Below, piece by piece: positions 1-9,193 of a DNA stretch of 64,000 nt (position 1 is its first letter; each line of letters begins with the position of its first letter). The notes below the pieces were generated by a model. It worked only from the letters and a program-made list of their open reading frames with translations, ran no database searches and was not told where the DNA came from. The stretch comes from Streptomyces dioscori (GTDB lineage Bacteria > Actinomycetota > Actinomycetes > Streptomycetales > Streptomycetaceae). A program made the position numbers and the translations under genes. The DNA is taken from contig NZ_KZ679049.1 of NCBI RefSeq assembly GCF_003024195.1, positions 206,513 to 270,512 of the forward strand. Reading direction: 5' to 3'.

Positions 1-136
1 AGCGCGCCGTTCCCCGCGCCCCTTACGGGGCGCACCCGTCGGCCCGTGCCATAGAGGCACCGAAGTGTTGTCCGTCCGCTGCGCGTGCGTCGTGGCTGAG
101 CGCGCCGTTCCCCGCGCCCCTTGCGGGGCGGGGGGG
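1..136. repeat. two copies of the dispersed intergenic hairpin repeat
   Basis: The left edge holds two copies of a unit that recurs in many intergenic gaps of this window: a CGTTCCCCGCGCCCCTT core with a short GC-rich return arm (around 3-30 and 106-128). A GCGTGCGTCGTGGCTGAGCG stretch precedes the second copy. No gene is supported here. The repeat abuts the stop codon of the methyltransferase gene read leftward, so it may act as its terminator. Confidence 0.6.
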
Positions 137-955
137 CTACGGGGCCGGTCTGCCTGTTGCCACCGCGTAGAACGCTACCGCTGCTGCCGCTCCTACGTTC
201 AGGGAGTCGACTCCGTGGGCCATCGGGATGCGGACCCATTCGTCCGCTGCCACCAGGGCCTGGGTGGACAGGCCGTCGCCCTCCGCGCCGAGCATGAGGG
301 CGACCCGGTCCATGCGGTGCGGGGCCACCTCGTCGAGGGTCTTGGCCTTTTCGTCCGGGGTGAGTGCGAGGAGGCCGAAGCCCGCCTCGCGGACCGAGTC
401 GAGACCCTTGGGCCAGGAGTCCAGGCGGGCGTACGGCACGGCGAAGACCGCGCCCATGGAGACCTTCACCGAACGCCGGTACAGCGGGTCCGCGCAGTCC
501 GGTGAGAGCAGGACCGCGTCCATGCCGAGGGCGGCGGCCGAGCGGAAGATCGCGCCGATGTTCGTGTGGTCGTTGACCGACTCCATGACGACGACCCGGC
601 GGGCCGTGCGGAGCAGGTCGTCGGGGGTCGGCAGCGGTTTGCGCTGCATGGAGGCGAGCGCGCCGCGGTGCACGTGATATCCGGTGACCTGTTCGGCGAG
701 GTCGGGGCTGACCGCGTACACCGGGGCCGGAAGTTCGTCGATGACGTCGCGCATGACGTCGACCCACTTGGCGGACAGCAGCATCGAGCGCATCTCGTAG
801 CCGGCGTCCTTGGCCCGTCTGATGACCTTCTCGCCTTCGGCGATGAACAGGCCCTCGGCCGGTTCGCGCTTGCGGCGCAGCTCCACGTCGGTCAGGCCTG
901 TGTAGTCACGCAGGCGCGGGTCGGCTGGGTCCTCAACGGTGATGAGATCGGCCAC
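137..955 (-). CDS. SpoU/TrmH-family RNA 2'-O-methyltransferase
   Basis: 272 aa with a GTG start. This is a SPOUT-fold methyltransferase that would transfer a methyl group from SAM to a ribose 2'-OH of tRNA or rRNA. The three SpoU motifs are visible: NDHTNIGAIFRSA in the middle (the N..G..R motif), LMLGAEGDGLS, and IPMAHGVDSLNVGAAAAV near the C-terminus, which forms the knotted SAM site. The N-terminal 100 residues look like the substrate-binding domain common to TrmH/RlmB relatives. It is transcribed away from cobA on the same strand, with a 64-bp gap. The exact RNA target cannot be read from sequence. Confidence 0.88.
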   Translation of the reverse strand: MADLITVEDPADPRLRDYTGLTDVELRRKREPAEGLFIAEGEKVIRRAKDAGYEMRSMLLSAKWVDVMRDVIDELPAPVYAVSPDLAEQVTGYHVHRGALASMQRKPLPTPDDLLRTARRVVVMESVNDHTNIGAIFRSAAALGMDAVLLSPDCADPLYRRSVKVSMGAVFAVPYARLDSWPKGLDSVREAGFGLLALTPDEKAKTLDEVAPHRMDRVALMLGAEGDGLSTQALVAADEWVRIPMAHGVDSLNVGAAAAVAFYAVATGRPAP

Positions 956-1019
956 AGGGTGATACTGCCTTGTCCTGGGTGCGGTGCCAACGGCTTGGAA
1001 CGGGTTGTGTTACCCGGGG

Positions 1020-2288
1020 TTACTCAGATGTCCCGTCGGAGGTCCTGTCGGACGTCTCGAACGAACCGTCCGCGCCCACGGTCACGACCTCCCCGATGAC
1101 GATGACCGCCGGCGGCCGGACCTCCTCGGCCCGGACGGTCTCACCGACCGTCGCCAGGGTCGCGTCGACGCGGCGCTGCGCCGCGGTCGTGCCCTCCTGG
1201 ACGAGCGCCACGGGAGTGCCGGGCGCCTTGCCGTTCTCGATGAGGGTACGGGCGATCGCGCCGATCTTGTCCACGCCCATCAGGACGACGAGGGTGCCAC
1301 GGAGCTTGGCGAGCGCCGCCCAGTCGACCAGGGAGCGTTCGTCGTCGGGGGCCACATGGCCGCTCACGACCGTGAACTCGTGGGCGACTCCCCTGTGCGT
1401 GACCGGGATGCCGGCCGCGCCCGGCACGGAGATCGAACTGGAGATGCCCGGGACGACCGTGCACGAGATGCCCGCCTCGGCCAGCGCCTGGGCCTCCTCC
1501 ATGCCGCGGCCGAAGACGAAGGGGTCGCCGCCCTTGAGCCGGACCACCGACTTGCCCTGCAGGGCGTGCTCGATGAGCGCGTTGTTGATGGCCTCCTGGG
1601 CCATGAAGCGCCCGTACGGGATCTTCGCCGCGTCGATCACCTCGACGTGCGGCGGGAGTTCGGCGAGCAGGTCGCGCGGGCCCAGGCGGTCGGCGATGAC
1701 CACGTCCGCCTCGGCGAGGAGACGCCGGCCGCGGACCGTGATCAGGTCCGGGTCGCCGGGGCCGCCGCCGACCAGGGAGACGCCGGGCGTACGGGTGCGG
1801 TGGTGGGGGGCCACGAGGGTGCCGTCGCGCAGGCCCTCGACCACCGCGTCACGGATGGCCGCGGTGTGGCGGGGGTCGCGGCCCTTGGCGTCCGTGGTCA
1901 GGACGGCCACCGTGACGCCCTCGCTGTGTCCCGTCGCCGGGGTCCAGGCGGTGGCCTCGTCCGCGTCGTCCGCGCGGACGCACCACACGCGGTGGGACTC
2001 GGCCTCGGCGGAGGCCTCGGCGTTCGCCGCGGAGTCGGGGGTGGCGATCAGGACGTACCAGGACTCCGCGAGGTCGCCCGGCTCGTACCGGCGCCTGGTC
2101 CAGGTCAGTTCGCCGGCGTCCGCCATGGCCTCGACCGAGGGGGTCGCGGACGGGGACACGAGCTGGATGTCCGCGCCCGCCGCGATGAGGGCCGGGAGGC
2201 GGCGCTGGGCTACCTGGCCGCCGCCGAGGACCACGACGCGGCGGCCGGCGAGGCGGAGGCCTACGGGGTAGGCGGGGTTTTCGGCCAT
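1020..2288 (-). CDS. cobA: bifunctional siroheme synthase / uroporphyrinogen-III C-methyltransferase
   Basis: 422 aa; the ATG at 2288 is chosen because the ORF upstream of it is low-complexity and overlaps a hairpin. Residues ~1-160 form a Rossmann precorrin-2 dehydrogenase/ferrochelatase domain (VVVLGGGQVAQRRLPALI, as in CysG N-terminus). Residues ~180-410 form the SUMT methyltransferase domain with VSLVGGGPGDPDLITVRG, RLKGGDPFVFGRG and VVPGISSSISVPGAAGIPVT. It methylates uroporphyrinogen III at C2 and C7 to give precorrin-2, the branch point to siroheme and B12. The neighbours cobT and cobL fit cobalamin synthesis. The catalytic residues of the N-terminal domain were not checked individually. 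Confidence 0.93.
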   Translation of the reverse strand: MAENPAYPVGLRLAGRRVVVLGGGQVAQRRLPALIAAGADIQLVSPSATPSVEAMADAGELTWTRRRYEPGDLAESWYVLIATPDSAANAEASAEAESHRVWCVRADDADEATAWTPATGHSEGVTVAVLTTDAKGRDPRHTAAIRDAVVEGLRDGTLVAPHHRTRTPGVSLVGGGPGDPDLITVRGRRLLAEADVVIADRLGPRDLLAELPPHVEVIDAAKIPYGRFMAQEAINNALIEHALQGKSVVRLKGGDPFVFGRGMEEAQALAEAGISCTVVPGISSSISVPGAAGIPVTHRGVAHEFTVVSGHVAPDDERSLVDWAALAKLRGTLVVLMGVDKIGAIARTLIENGKAPGTPVALVQEGTTAAQRRVDATLATVGETVRAEEVRPPAVIVIGEVVTVGADGSFETSDRTSDGTSE

Positions 2289-2430
2289 GGAGGTGCGGCT
2301 CCTCATGCGGGTGGTGCGGGGTGGCGCGCTGCGGCGGTGGAGCGGGCCTGACGTGCGGATTTTATGGGGCGGGGTGGTGGGGGGCTGGGGTGGGTGGGGG
2401 TACTTTCCCCTGGCCCGCCCCTTCCCGAAA

Positions 2431-2447
2431 CCGGGGCTGCGCCCCGG
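2431..2447 (-). terminator. GC-rich hairpin downstream of the BluB-CobT gene
   Basis: A CCGGGGC / GCCCCGG stem with a TGC loop lies in the 245-bp gap between the cobA start and the cobT stop. This GGGGCTGCGCCCC form is the usual Streptomyces terminator hairpin. No T-run is evident. Confidence 0.6.
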
Positions 2448-2533
2448 GCCCCCCGCGTGTGCGGGTCCGTCGTCGGTCCGTGCCCACCCGTTCCGCCTTG
2501 CGGAACGCCTGCCCACAGACCGACGACTCGCGC

Positions 2534-5500
2534 CTACTTCTCGGTCACACCCGCCGAGTCGAACGTCGCCACCTCGTGCATCGCCCTGGCCGCGCTCTGG
2601 ACCACCGGGAGGGCCAGGAGGGCGCCCGTGCCCTCGCCGAGGCGGAGGTCGAGGTCGACCAGGGGGCGCAGGCCCAGCTTGTTGAGGGCGGCCACATGGC
2701 CGGGCTCGGCGCTGCGGTGGCCGGCGATGCAGGCCGCCAGGACCTCGGGGGCGATCGCTCGGGCCACCAGTGCGGCGGCGCCGGCGCTGACGCCGTCCAG
2801 GATCACCGGCGTACGCAGGGACGCGCCGCCGAGGAGGAGGCCCACCATCGCGGCGTGTTCCAGGCCGCCGATGGCCGACAGGACGCCGATCGGGTCGGCC
2901 GGGTCCGGCTGGTGGAGTTCCAGGGCGCGGCGGACGACCTCGGTCTTGCGGGCCAGCGTCTCGTCGTTGATGCCGGTGCCGCGGCCGGTGACCTCGGCAG
3001 GGTCGCTGCCGGTGTAGACCGAGATCAGGGCGGCGGACGCCGTGGTGTTGGCGATGCCCATCTCACCCGTGATCAGTGCCTTGTTCCCGGCCGCCACCAG
3101 GTCGCGGGCGGTCTCGATGCCCACCTCGATGGCCGACCTGACCTCCTCGCGGGTCAGCGCGGGCCCGGTCGTCATGTCGGCCGTGCCCGCCCGTACCTTG
3201 CGCGGCAGCAGGCCGGGCGTCGCGGGCAGGTCGGAGGCCACGCCCACGTCGACGACGCAGACCTCGGCGCCGACCTGCGCGGCGAAGGCGTTGCAGACCG
3301 CGCCGCCGCCGAGGATGTTGGCCACCATCTGGCCCGTGACCTCCTGCGGCCACGGGGTGACGCCCTGGGCGTGCACGCCGTGGTCGCCCGCGAAGATCGC
3401 GACGGCGGCCGGTTCCGGGATCGGGGGCGGGCACATCCGGGACAGGCCCGAGAGCTGCGCGGAGATGATCTCCAGCATGCCCAGGGCCCCGGCCGGCTTG
3501 GTCATGCGCTTCTGGCGCTCCCAGGCCTCGCCGAGGGCCTTGGCGTCCAACGGCCGGATGTTGGTGATGGTCTCGGCGAGCAGGTCGTGCGGCTCCTCGC
3601 CGGGCAGGGCGCGACGGCCGTACGTCTCCTCGTGGACCACCCAGGACAGCGGGCGGCGCTTGGACCAGCCCGACTGCATCAGCTCGGGCTCGTCCGGGAA
3701 CTCGTCGACGTATCCGACGCAGAGGTAGGCGACGACCTCAAGGTGCTCGGGCAGGCCGAGGCCGCGGACCATCTCGCGCTCGTCGAAGAAGCTGACCCAG
3801 CCCACGCCCAGGCCCTCGGCGCGGGCCGCGAGCCACAGGTTCTCGACGGCGAGCGCCGAGGAGTACGGGGCCATCTGCGGCTGGGTGTGGCGGCCCAGCG
3901 TGTGCCGGCCGCCCCGGGTCGGGTCGGCGGTGACGACGATGTTCACCGGGGTGTCGAGGATGGCCTCGATCTTCAGTTCCTTGAACTGCTTCGCGCGGCC
4001 CTTGGGAAGCGACTTGGCGTACGCCTCCCGCTGGCGTGCGGCCAGTTCGTGCATCGAACGCCGGGTCTCCGCCGAGCGGATGACGACGAAGTCCCAGGGC
4101 TGCGAGTGGCCGACGGACGGCGCCGTGTGGGCCGCCTCCAGGACACGGAGCAGGACGTCGTGCGGGATGGGGTCGCTGCGGAAGCCGTTGCGGATGTCGC
4201 GGCGTTCGCGCATGACGCGCAGGACGGCCTCGCGCTCGGCGTCGTCGTAGCCGGGCGCGGCCGGGCCGGTGGACTCACGTGTCTGGGCCACTGCGGCCGT
4301 GCTCTCTTCCTGGTCGGCGGCCCTGGTGTCCAGGTCTTCCGCCTGCTGTGCGGCTACGGGCTCGGGGGTGTCGTCCGCGGCCTCGTGCACGGGGAGCGTC
4401 CCGGTCCCGGGGGCCGGAGCGGGCTCCCGGGGGGCCGGCAGGACGAGGATCGGCTCGTCGTCCAGCTCGTCCTCGGACGCGGTGTCGGGCCCTGCGGCGG
4501 GTACCGGCGCGAGCGCCGGCTCCGGGGCGGATTCAGCCACGGGCTCCGGCGCGGGCTCCGGCGCGAGCTGCTCGACGGGCGCCGTGGGCGGGGCCGCCGC
4601 GTCTTCGCCGGTCTGCTCGGCCGGCTCCTCCGGGAGGGGCGTCACCGGCATGCCGTGCGGCGGAGTGGGGGCCAGGTGCGGGGTGGTCGGGACCGTGCCC
4701 TCGACCGGTACGAACTGTCCGACCTGGGCGGCCGGATCGGCTGGATCAGCCGGGTCGGCCTGTCCGGGGTGCCCCGCGGGCTGCTCCGGCGCCGCCTGGA
4801 AGTCGTCCTGGAGCTGGGCCTGCTCTCCCTGCGACGCGTCCCCGGAGGTCTGGTCGGCGGGCGGTGCGGGTGCCTCGGCGTGCACGGCGGGGCCGGGCTG
4901 CACCGGCTGTGCCGGGTCGGGCACACCGGCGCTCGGGTCGGCACCCACCTGGGGCTCTACGGCCTCCGCGGGCACCCCGGGCTCGACAGGCGCGGCGAAC
5001 TGCGGGGCCTCGGCGGTGTCCTGGACCTGGGCCGTGACCTGGGCCGCCTCCGCGGCGACGGGCTCGGCCTCACTCGGCTGAGACTGCGGCTGCGGCTGCG
5101 GCTGCGGCTGCGGCTGCTGGAATCCGGCCTGCGGTCCGGCTTCGGCGAAGGGGGCGGCCGTGTCCTGAGACTGCGGGACCGGTGCCTCGTACTCGGGGTG
5201 CTGCGGCGCGTCTTCCGCCGTCGGGGCGACGGGGGCCTCGGCGGCGTACGGTCCGGCCTCGTCCTCCGACGGGTGGGCGAAGTGGACGGCGGCCGGTGCG
5301 GCCGGGAAGGGCGCTGGCTGCGGGGCGTGCGGGAAGTCGGGAAGCGCCTGGGCGTACTCGGGTCCGAGGCCGCCCTCCGGAGCCTGCGGGAACAGCGAAC
5401 CGTCGGCGAGCTGCGGGGCCTGCGCGTAGTCCTGCACCAGAACCGGTTCCGGGAACTGGACCGCTTCCGGCGCCGGAACGGCTTCCGCGGGCTGTGCGAC

Positions 5501-6505
5501 GCCGGCCGGCTGGTCCGGGGCCGGGGGCTGGAGCAGCAGTTCCGGCTGCGGAGGGACGTACGCCTGCTCGGCGGCCTCCTCAGGAGCCTGCTCGGCGGCC
5601 TGCGGAGTCTCCGGAACCGGTACGGCAGCCGGCGCCACCGCCGGATCGTCCGCCCCGGCGCCACCGGTGGGCTCCACGACGGACTGTGCGGACGACACCT
5701 CGTGCACCGGGTCGGCACCCGAGGCGTCGTGCCCCTGCGCCTGCGGGGCCCCGGGCGCCTGCTCCGCCGCCGGAGCCTCGGCCGCCTGCTCCGGTGGAGC
5801 GGGAACCTCCTGGCTCTCGGCGGGCGACGGCCCGGCTCCCGCGTCGGATGTCTGCGCGTCGGGCGCCTGCGCGACCGGCGCGGCTCCCGCCGTCACGGGC
5901 GCGCCCGCGTACGCCCCCGCACCCTCCGGGAAGACCGTTTCTGCAGGCGTCCCCTCGGAGACGACCTGTGCCACGGGAGGCGCGACCTGGACCTGAGCCC
6001 GGGCGCCCCAGGGAGACGCGCCCTGCAAGGCGATCTCGTCACGCGGTGCGTCGAGGTACTCGGGGCCGGGCGCGGCCGGAGCGGCGTGCCGTACGGGGAA
6101 CGCGGCGGCCGGGGCCCCCGCCGGACCGCGGTCGGCGAGCGAACGCACCGGGCTGCCGGCGCCGTCCGGGGTCGGCGGGCCGAGGTGCAGCGGGCGGCGG
6201 GCGACGGGCGGCTGCGGCGCTGAGGTGGACATCCGGACGGCGCTGAGGTCGACCGAACCACTGTCGCGGCCCGACGTCTCGTGCGGACCGGGCTCGTGGA
6301 CGGCCTCGACGACCGGTACGGGGACCGGTGGGGCCACCTCGTTGCCCCACGCGCCCTGGGCGCCCGGCAGCAGCAACAGGTCTTCGTCTTCGGCGGTGGG
6401 CTCGGAGAGGTAGGTGTACGCGCCGGGGGCGGGGACGCCCGGCTGCTCCACCATGCCTGCGTTCTCCGGCAGTCCCTCGCCCGGGACCTGGCCGGTGTCG
6501 GTCAT
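2534..6505 (-). CDS. cobT: BluB-CobT fusion with a very long disordered N-terminus (DMB synthase + nicotinate-nucleotide:DMB phosphoribosyltransferase)
   Basis: 1323 aa, ATG start at 6505. Residues ~1-750 are low complexity, rich in Pro, Ala, Glu, Gln and Val, with PQ repeats near the middle. Residues ~750-970 are a BluB-type flavin nitroreductase fold (RRDIRNGFRSDPIPHDVL, SVGHSQPWDFVVIRS). BluB fragments FMNH2 with oxygen to 5,6-dimethylbenzimidazole. Residues ~970-1323 are CobT, which joins DMB to nicotinate mononucleotide to give alpha-ribazole phosphate (FAGDHGVHAQGVTPWPQEVT, GEMGIANTTASAAL). Both steps of lower-ligand synthesis therefore sit in one chain. Ordinary BluB and CobT total about 570 aa, so the N-terminal 750 residues are extra and of unknown role; no transmembrane segment was noticed in them. 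Confidence 0.9.
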   Translation of the reverse strand: MTDTGQVPGEGLPENAGMVEQPGVPAPGAYTYLSEPTAEDEDLLLLPGAQGAWGNEVAPPVPVPVVEAVHEPGPHETSGRDSGSVDLSAVRMSTSAPQPPVARRPLHLGPPTPDGAGSPVRSLADRGPAGAPAAAFPVRHAAPAAPGPEYLDAPRDEIALQGASPWGARAQVQVAPPVAQVVSEGTPAETVFPEGAGAYAGAPVTAGAAPVAQAPDAQTSDAGAGPSPAESQEVPAPPEQAAEAPAAEQAPGAPQAQGHDASGADPVHEVSSAQSVVEPTGGAGADDPAVAPAAVPVPETPQAAEQAPEEAAEQAYVPPQPELLLQPPAPDQPAGVAQPAEAVPAPEAVQFPEPVLVQDYAQAPQLADGSLFPQAPEGGLGPEYAQALPDFPHAPQPAPFPAAPAAVHFAHPSEDEAGPYAAEAPVAPTAEDAPQHPEYEAPVPQSQDTAAPFAEAGPQAGFQQPQPQPQPQPQSQPSEAEPVAAEAAQVTAQVQDTAEAPQFAAPVEPGVPAEAVEPQVGADPSAGVPDPAQPVQPGPAVHAEAPAPPADQTSGDASQGEQAQLQDDFQAAPEQPAGHPGQADPADPADPAAQVGQFVPVEGTVPTTPHLAPTPPHGMPVTPLPEEPAEQTGEDAAAPPTAPVEQLAPEPAPEPVAESAPEPALAPVPAAGPDTASEDELDDEPILVLPAPREPAPAPGTGTLPVHEAADDTPEPVAAQQAEDLDTRAADQEESTAAVAQTRESTGPAAPGYDDAEREAVLRVMRERRDIRNGFRSDPIPHDVLLRVLEAAHTAPSVGHSQPWDFVVIRSAETRRSMHELAARQREAYAKSLPKGRAKQFKELKIEAILDTPVNIVVTADPTRGGRHTLGRHTQPQMAPYSSALAVENLWLAARAEGLGVGWVSFFDEREMVRGLGLPEHLEVVAYLCVGYVDEFPDEPELMQSGWSKRRPLSWVVHEETYGRRALPGEEPHDLLAETITNIRPLDAKALGEAWERQKRMTKPAGALGMLEIISAQLSGLSRMCPPPIPEPAAVAIFAGDHGVHAQGVTPWPQEVTGQMVANILGGGAVCNAFAAQVGAEVCVVDVGVASDLPATPGLLPRKVRAGTADMTTGPALTREEVRSAIEVGIETARDLVAAGNKALITGEMGIANTTASAALISVYTGSDPAEVTGRGTGINDETLARKTEVVRRALELHQPDPADPIGVLSAIGGLEHAAMVGLLLGGASLRTPVILDGVSAGAAALVARAIAPEVLAACIAGHRSAEPGHVAALNKLGLRPLVDLDLRLGEGTGALLALPVVQSAARAMHEVATFDSAGVTEK

Positions 6506-6988
6506 GCGTACCCCTCGCCCATCGGTTTAGTGCTCCTACGACCTGCTCGTCCGGGGCGGCGCACCGACCGCCCGTCATGAGAACGAGCACACGGGCCGGG
6601 CGGCACGAACGACCGGTCGACAAAGCCATTAACTGGCATTGTCGCGGTCGGCCCGCCCCCGCGACAGGGTGATCCGTCACGGCCCGCTGTGGACTGCGCC
6701 ACTTTGCGCGTCCTCCGGTTCTGCCGTACCACACGCCCCTCAAAATGGGTGCGTTTCGCGGGCATTGACCGGCGAAATACCGGACAAGCCGATTGCAGTA
6801 CAACGATCGGCCAGCCTACCGCGCGCAGTACGACAACAGGATCACAGGACGGCGATCAGCCGGCGTCCCGAAGGGGCGCGGGGAACTGCGCGGGCAGCCA
6901 CGACGCACCCGCAGACAACGCACCTGCCGCCGGCCCAGCACCCCGCGGAGCACTCCGCGGAGCCCCCCGGGGCAGCGCTGAAGCCGGA
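6506..6988. other. intergenic region upstream of cobT; one repeat unit, no gene
   Basis: This 483-bp gap between the cobT start and the cobL stop was read for a B12 box or a cobalamin riboswitch and neither was recognised. It holds one reverse-oriented copy of the dispersed repeat (GGGGCGCGGGGAACTGCGCG plus a CCACGACGCACCCGCAG tail, about 6874-6914) just beyond the cobL stop. Confidence 0.55.
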
Positions 6989-8197
6989 CTACAGCCGGCG
7001 TTCCAGTTCCCCGGAGAGCAGGAACGCCACACTCCGCTCCTTCTCCGTCCACGCGCGCGTGTCCAGTTCCACGGACTGCAGAAGGGCGCACTCGACCCGG
7101 TACCCGTGCTCGGTCAGGTCCCGTCCGATGAGTTCCGCGGCATCGCGGGTGGCCGCGTGCGTGACGATCCGCTCGGGACGCCGGTCGGCGACGGCGGAGA
7201 CCACCGCGGCGCCGCCGCCCCCGACGCGTACGACGTCCGGCTCGGGGAGGTTCTCCAGGATGTGCGGGGCGGTGCCGTGCGTGATCTGGAGCTGGACACC
7301 GAACCGGCGGGCGGTCGCCATCGTGCGGGCGCAGGCGTCCGCGTCGCGGTCGACGGCGATGACGGCGGCGCCGCAGCGCGCGGCCTCCGTGGCGAAGGCG
7401 CCGCTGCCCGAGCCGATGTCCCAGACGAGGTCGCCGATCCGCGGCCCCAGGCGGGCGAGTTGGGCGGCGCGCAGGACCTCGGTCTCGCCCTCCCCCAGCT
7501 CGTCGCCGTACGTCTCGTCGGGCAGCGCCCAGCCGCGCGGACCGGTCCCCGGGTCGCGGCCGGCGATCCAGCCGCCGCCCTCGGAGGAGGTGACCGGGCC
7601 GCCCATGACGATGACGACGTTCGGGTCGCGCCAGGTGTGGTCGGCGACCTTGTCCGAGGTGAGCATCGAGACGCGCTCGCGCTCGGTGCCGAGTTCCTCG
7701 CAGATGACGAAGGTGCGGTGGACTCCGTCGAGGAGCAGTCCGAGTTCGGCAGGTCCGGCACCGGGTGAGGTGAGGACGGCGACCTTGGTGTGGGCGCGGC
7801 ACACATTCACCGCGCGTCGCAGGGTGCGCCGGTGTGCGACGACCACCTGTGCGTCGTCCCAGGGCATCCCGGCGCGGGCGAAGGCGGCGGCCACGGACGA
7901 GACCGCGGGGACGACCTCGACCTCCAGGCCGAACTCGGGGTCGCGCAGGGTGCGTACGACTCCGAAGAAGCCGGGGTCCCCGTCGGCGAGGACGACGGCC
8001 GTGCCGCGGTGGGCGGCGACGCGGCGGGCCGCGAGGGCGACACTGCCGAGCCGGATGCGTTCGGCGGCCGCGGGCACCTCGGGGAGTGCCAGGTGGTGTG
8101 CCGCGCCCGCCACGAGTGTCGCGGCGCCGAGAGCCGAGCGCGCCGCGTCCGTCAGCGGCGAGCCGTCGCAGCCGATCACCGTGACCCGGTCGGCCAT
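6989..8197 (-). CDS. cobL: precorrin-6Y C5,15-methyltransferase (decarboxylating), CbiE-CbiT fusion
   Basis: 402 aa, the usual length for a fused CobL. The N-terminal half is a CbiE-type tetrapyrrole methylase (MADRVTVIGCDGSPL, then VLADGDPGFFGVVRTL). The C-terminal half is a CbiT Rossmann methyltransferase with the SAM motif DLVWDIGSGSGAFATEAAR followed by VIAVDRDADACARTM. It methylates precorrin-6B at C5 and C15 and decarboxylates the C12 acetate during aerobic cobalamin synthesis. Together with cobA and the BluB-CobT gene it forms a cobalamin neighbourhood on one strand. The gaps are large enough that separate promoters are likely. Confidence 0.92.
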   Translation of the reverse strand: MADRVTVIGCDGSPLTDAARSALGAATLVAGAAHHLALPEVPAAAERIRLGSVALAARRVAAHRGTAVVLADGDPGFFGVVRTLRDPEFGLEVEVVPAVSSVAAAFARAGMPWDDAQVVVAHRRTLRRAVNVCRAHTKVAVLTSPGAGPAELGLLLDGVHRTFVICEELGTERERVSMLTSDKVADHTWRDPNVVIVMGGPVTSSEGGGWIAGRDPGTGPRGWALPDETYGDELGEGETEVLRAAQLARLGPRIGDLVWDIGSGSGAFATEAARCGAAVIAVDRDADACARTMATARRFGVQLQITHGTAPHILENLPEPDVVRVGGGGAAVVSAVADRRPERIVTHAATRDAAELIGRDLTEHGYRVECALLQSVELDTRAWTEKERSVAFLLSGELERRL

Positions 8198-8401
8198 CGT
8201 TGTCAGTCTCCTGGAGTCATCGCAGGTCGTCGGATGGGCGGCGGGCCGCCGGGCAGCCGCCCGGAGCCCCGTGAGCGTACCTCGTGACGTCCGGGGGTGT
8301 CGGTGGGGGTCTCGGCGCGGTGATCGGGGGGCTGTCGGTGCGGTTCGCGCTTCGCGGTGGGGATGCGGGCCGGGGGCCGGGGGCCTTCCGGTTCAGCCGG
8401 T

Positions 8402-9040
8402 TCAGTTCCAGTCGGAGTACGCGGTGAAACCACCGGTGTCGGCGAGTTGCTCGGCGATGCCCTCGATGTCCTCGGGAAGCAGGCCCCACACGATGAAATC
8501 GGTGCGCAGGTCCTCCCAGCGCCCGTCCTCGGTGCGGGTGCGCGCTATGCAGGCGCCCCGCAGGACTCCCTCGCTGATGCAGCCGATCTTCTGCGCGACC
8601 TGCTGGGAGGCGGTGTTGTCCGCCGCCGTGCGCACTTCGAGGCGCTCGAACTTCTGGTCGTTGAAAAGCCATTGGGCGGTGGCGAGCGCCGCCTCGGAGG
8701 CGTAGCCCTCGCCGCGGGCCCAGGGGGCGGTGATGTACGACAGCTCCGTGGAGCGGACATGCCAATTCGTGTTGCCGAGCTGGATGATGCCGACCAGGCG
8801 CTGGGTGAGGAACTCCACGACGACCAGGTCGAGTCCACGGCCGGCGGTGCGCTCGGTGGGCGCGTACTCGTCGATCCACCTGCGGGCGGCGGCCTCGGTG
8901 AACGGCTGCGGCACGGACGTCCAGGCCGCGACCTGTTCGTCGTTCATCATCTCCGTGAAGGCCGGAATGTCCTCGTCCTCAAGAGGGCGCAGCACCAACC
9001 GCTCCGTGTTCAGGGAGATGTCGGGGAAGGTGTTCGTCAT
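8402..9040 (-). CDS. GNAT-family N-acetyltransferase (RimJ/RimL-like)
   Basis: 212 aa from the ATG at 9040, which has GGAG six bases upstream; a further in-frame Met lies six codons earlier. It begins with the typical RimJ/RimL pattern LNTERLVLRPLEDEDIPAF. It contains the acetyl-CoA region around WARGEGYASEAALATAQWLF and ends with NTASQQVAQKIGCISEGVLR, as in acetyl-CoA dependent N-acetyltransferases of this subfamily. The acceptor (protein N-terminus, antibiotic or small amine) cannot be inferred. It stands alone between cobL and the met operon. Confidence 0.82.
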   Translation of the reverse strand: MTNTFPDISLNTERLVLRPLEDEDIPAFTEMMNDEQVAAWTSVPQPFTEAAARRWIDEYAPTERTAGRGLDLVVVEFLTQRLVGIIQLGNTNWHVRSTELSYITAPWARGEGYASEAALATAQWLFNDQKFERLEVRTAADNTASQQVAQKIGCISEGVLRGACIARTRTEDGRWEDLRTDFIVWGLLPEDIEGIAEQLADTGGFTAYSDWN

Positions 9041-9193
9041 GCGCCGCTCCGTAACCATCAGGGACCGTCGGGCCTGCTGAACTGCCCAGCATGCAGCATG
9101 CAGGCACCGAACTGCACCACGGAGTCGGCTCCTTGTCGACGAGTCGACACCGTGGCGCAGCGGGAACGGCTCGGGGACGGCCGCGGTCAGGCG

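Noticed and set aside
2321..6223. 1300-aa forward-strand protein opposite the BluB-CobT gene
   Set aside because: Complement of a low-complexity coding strand; Arg/Gly/Leu-rich, no domain, while the reverse frame carries clear BluB and CobT motifs.
6506..6988. cobalamin riboswitch upstream of the BluB-CobT gene
   Set aside because: No B12 box or conserved core could be recognised on reading the strand; a covariance-model search would settle it.
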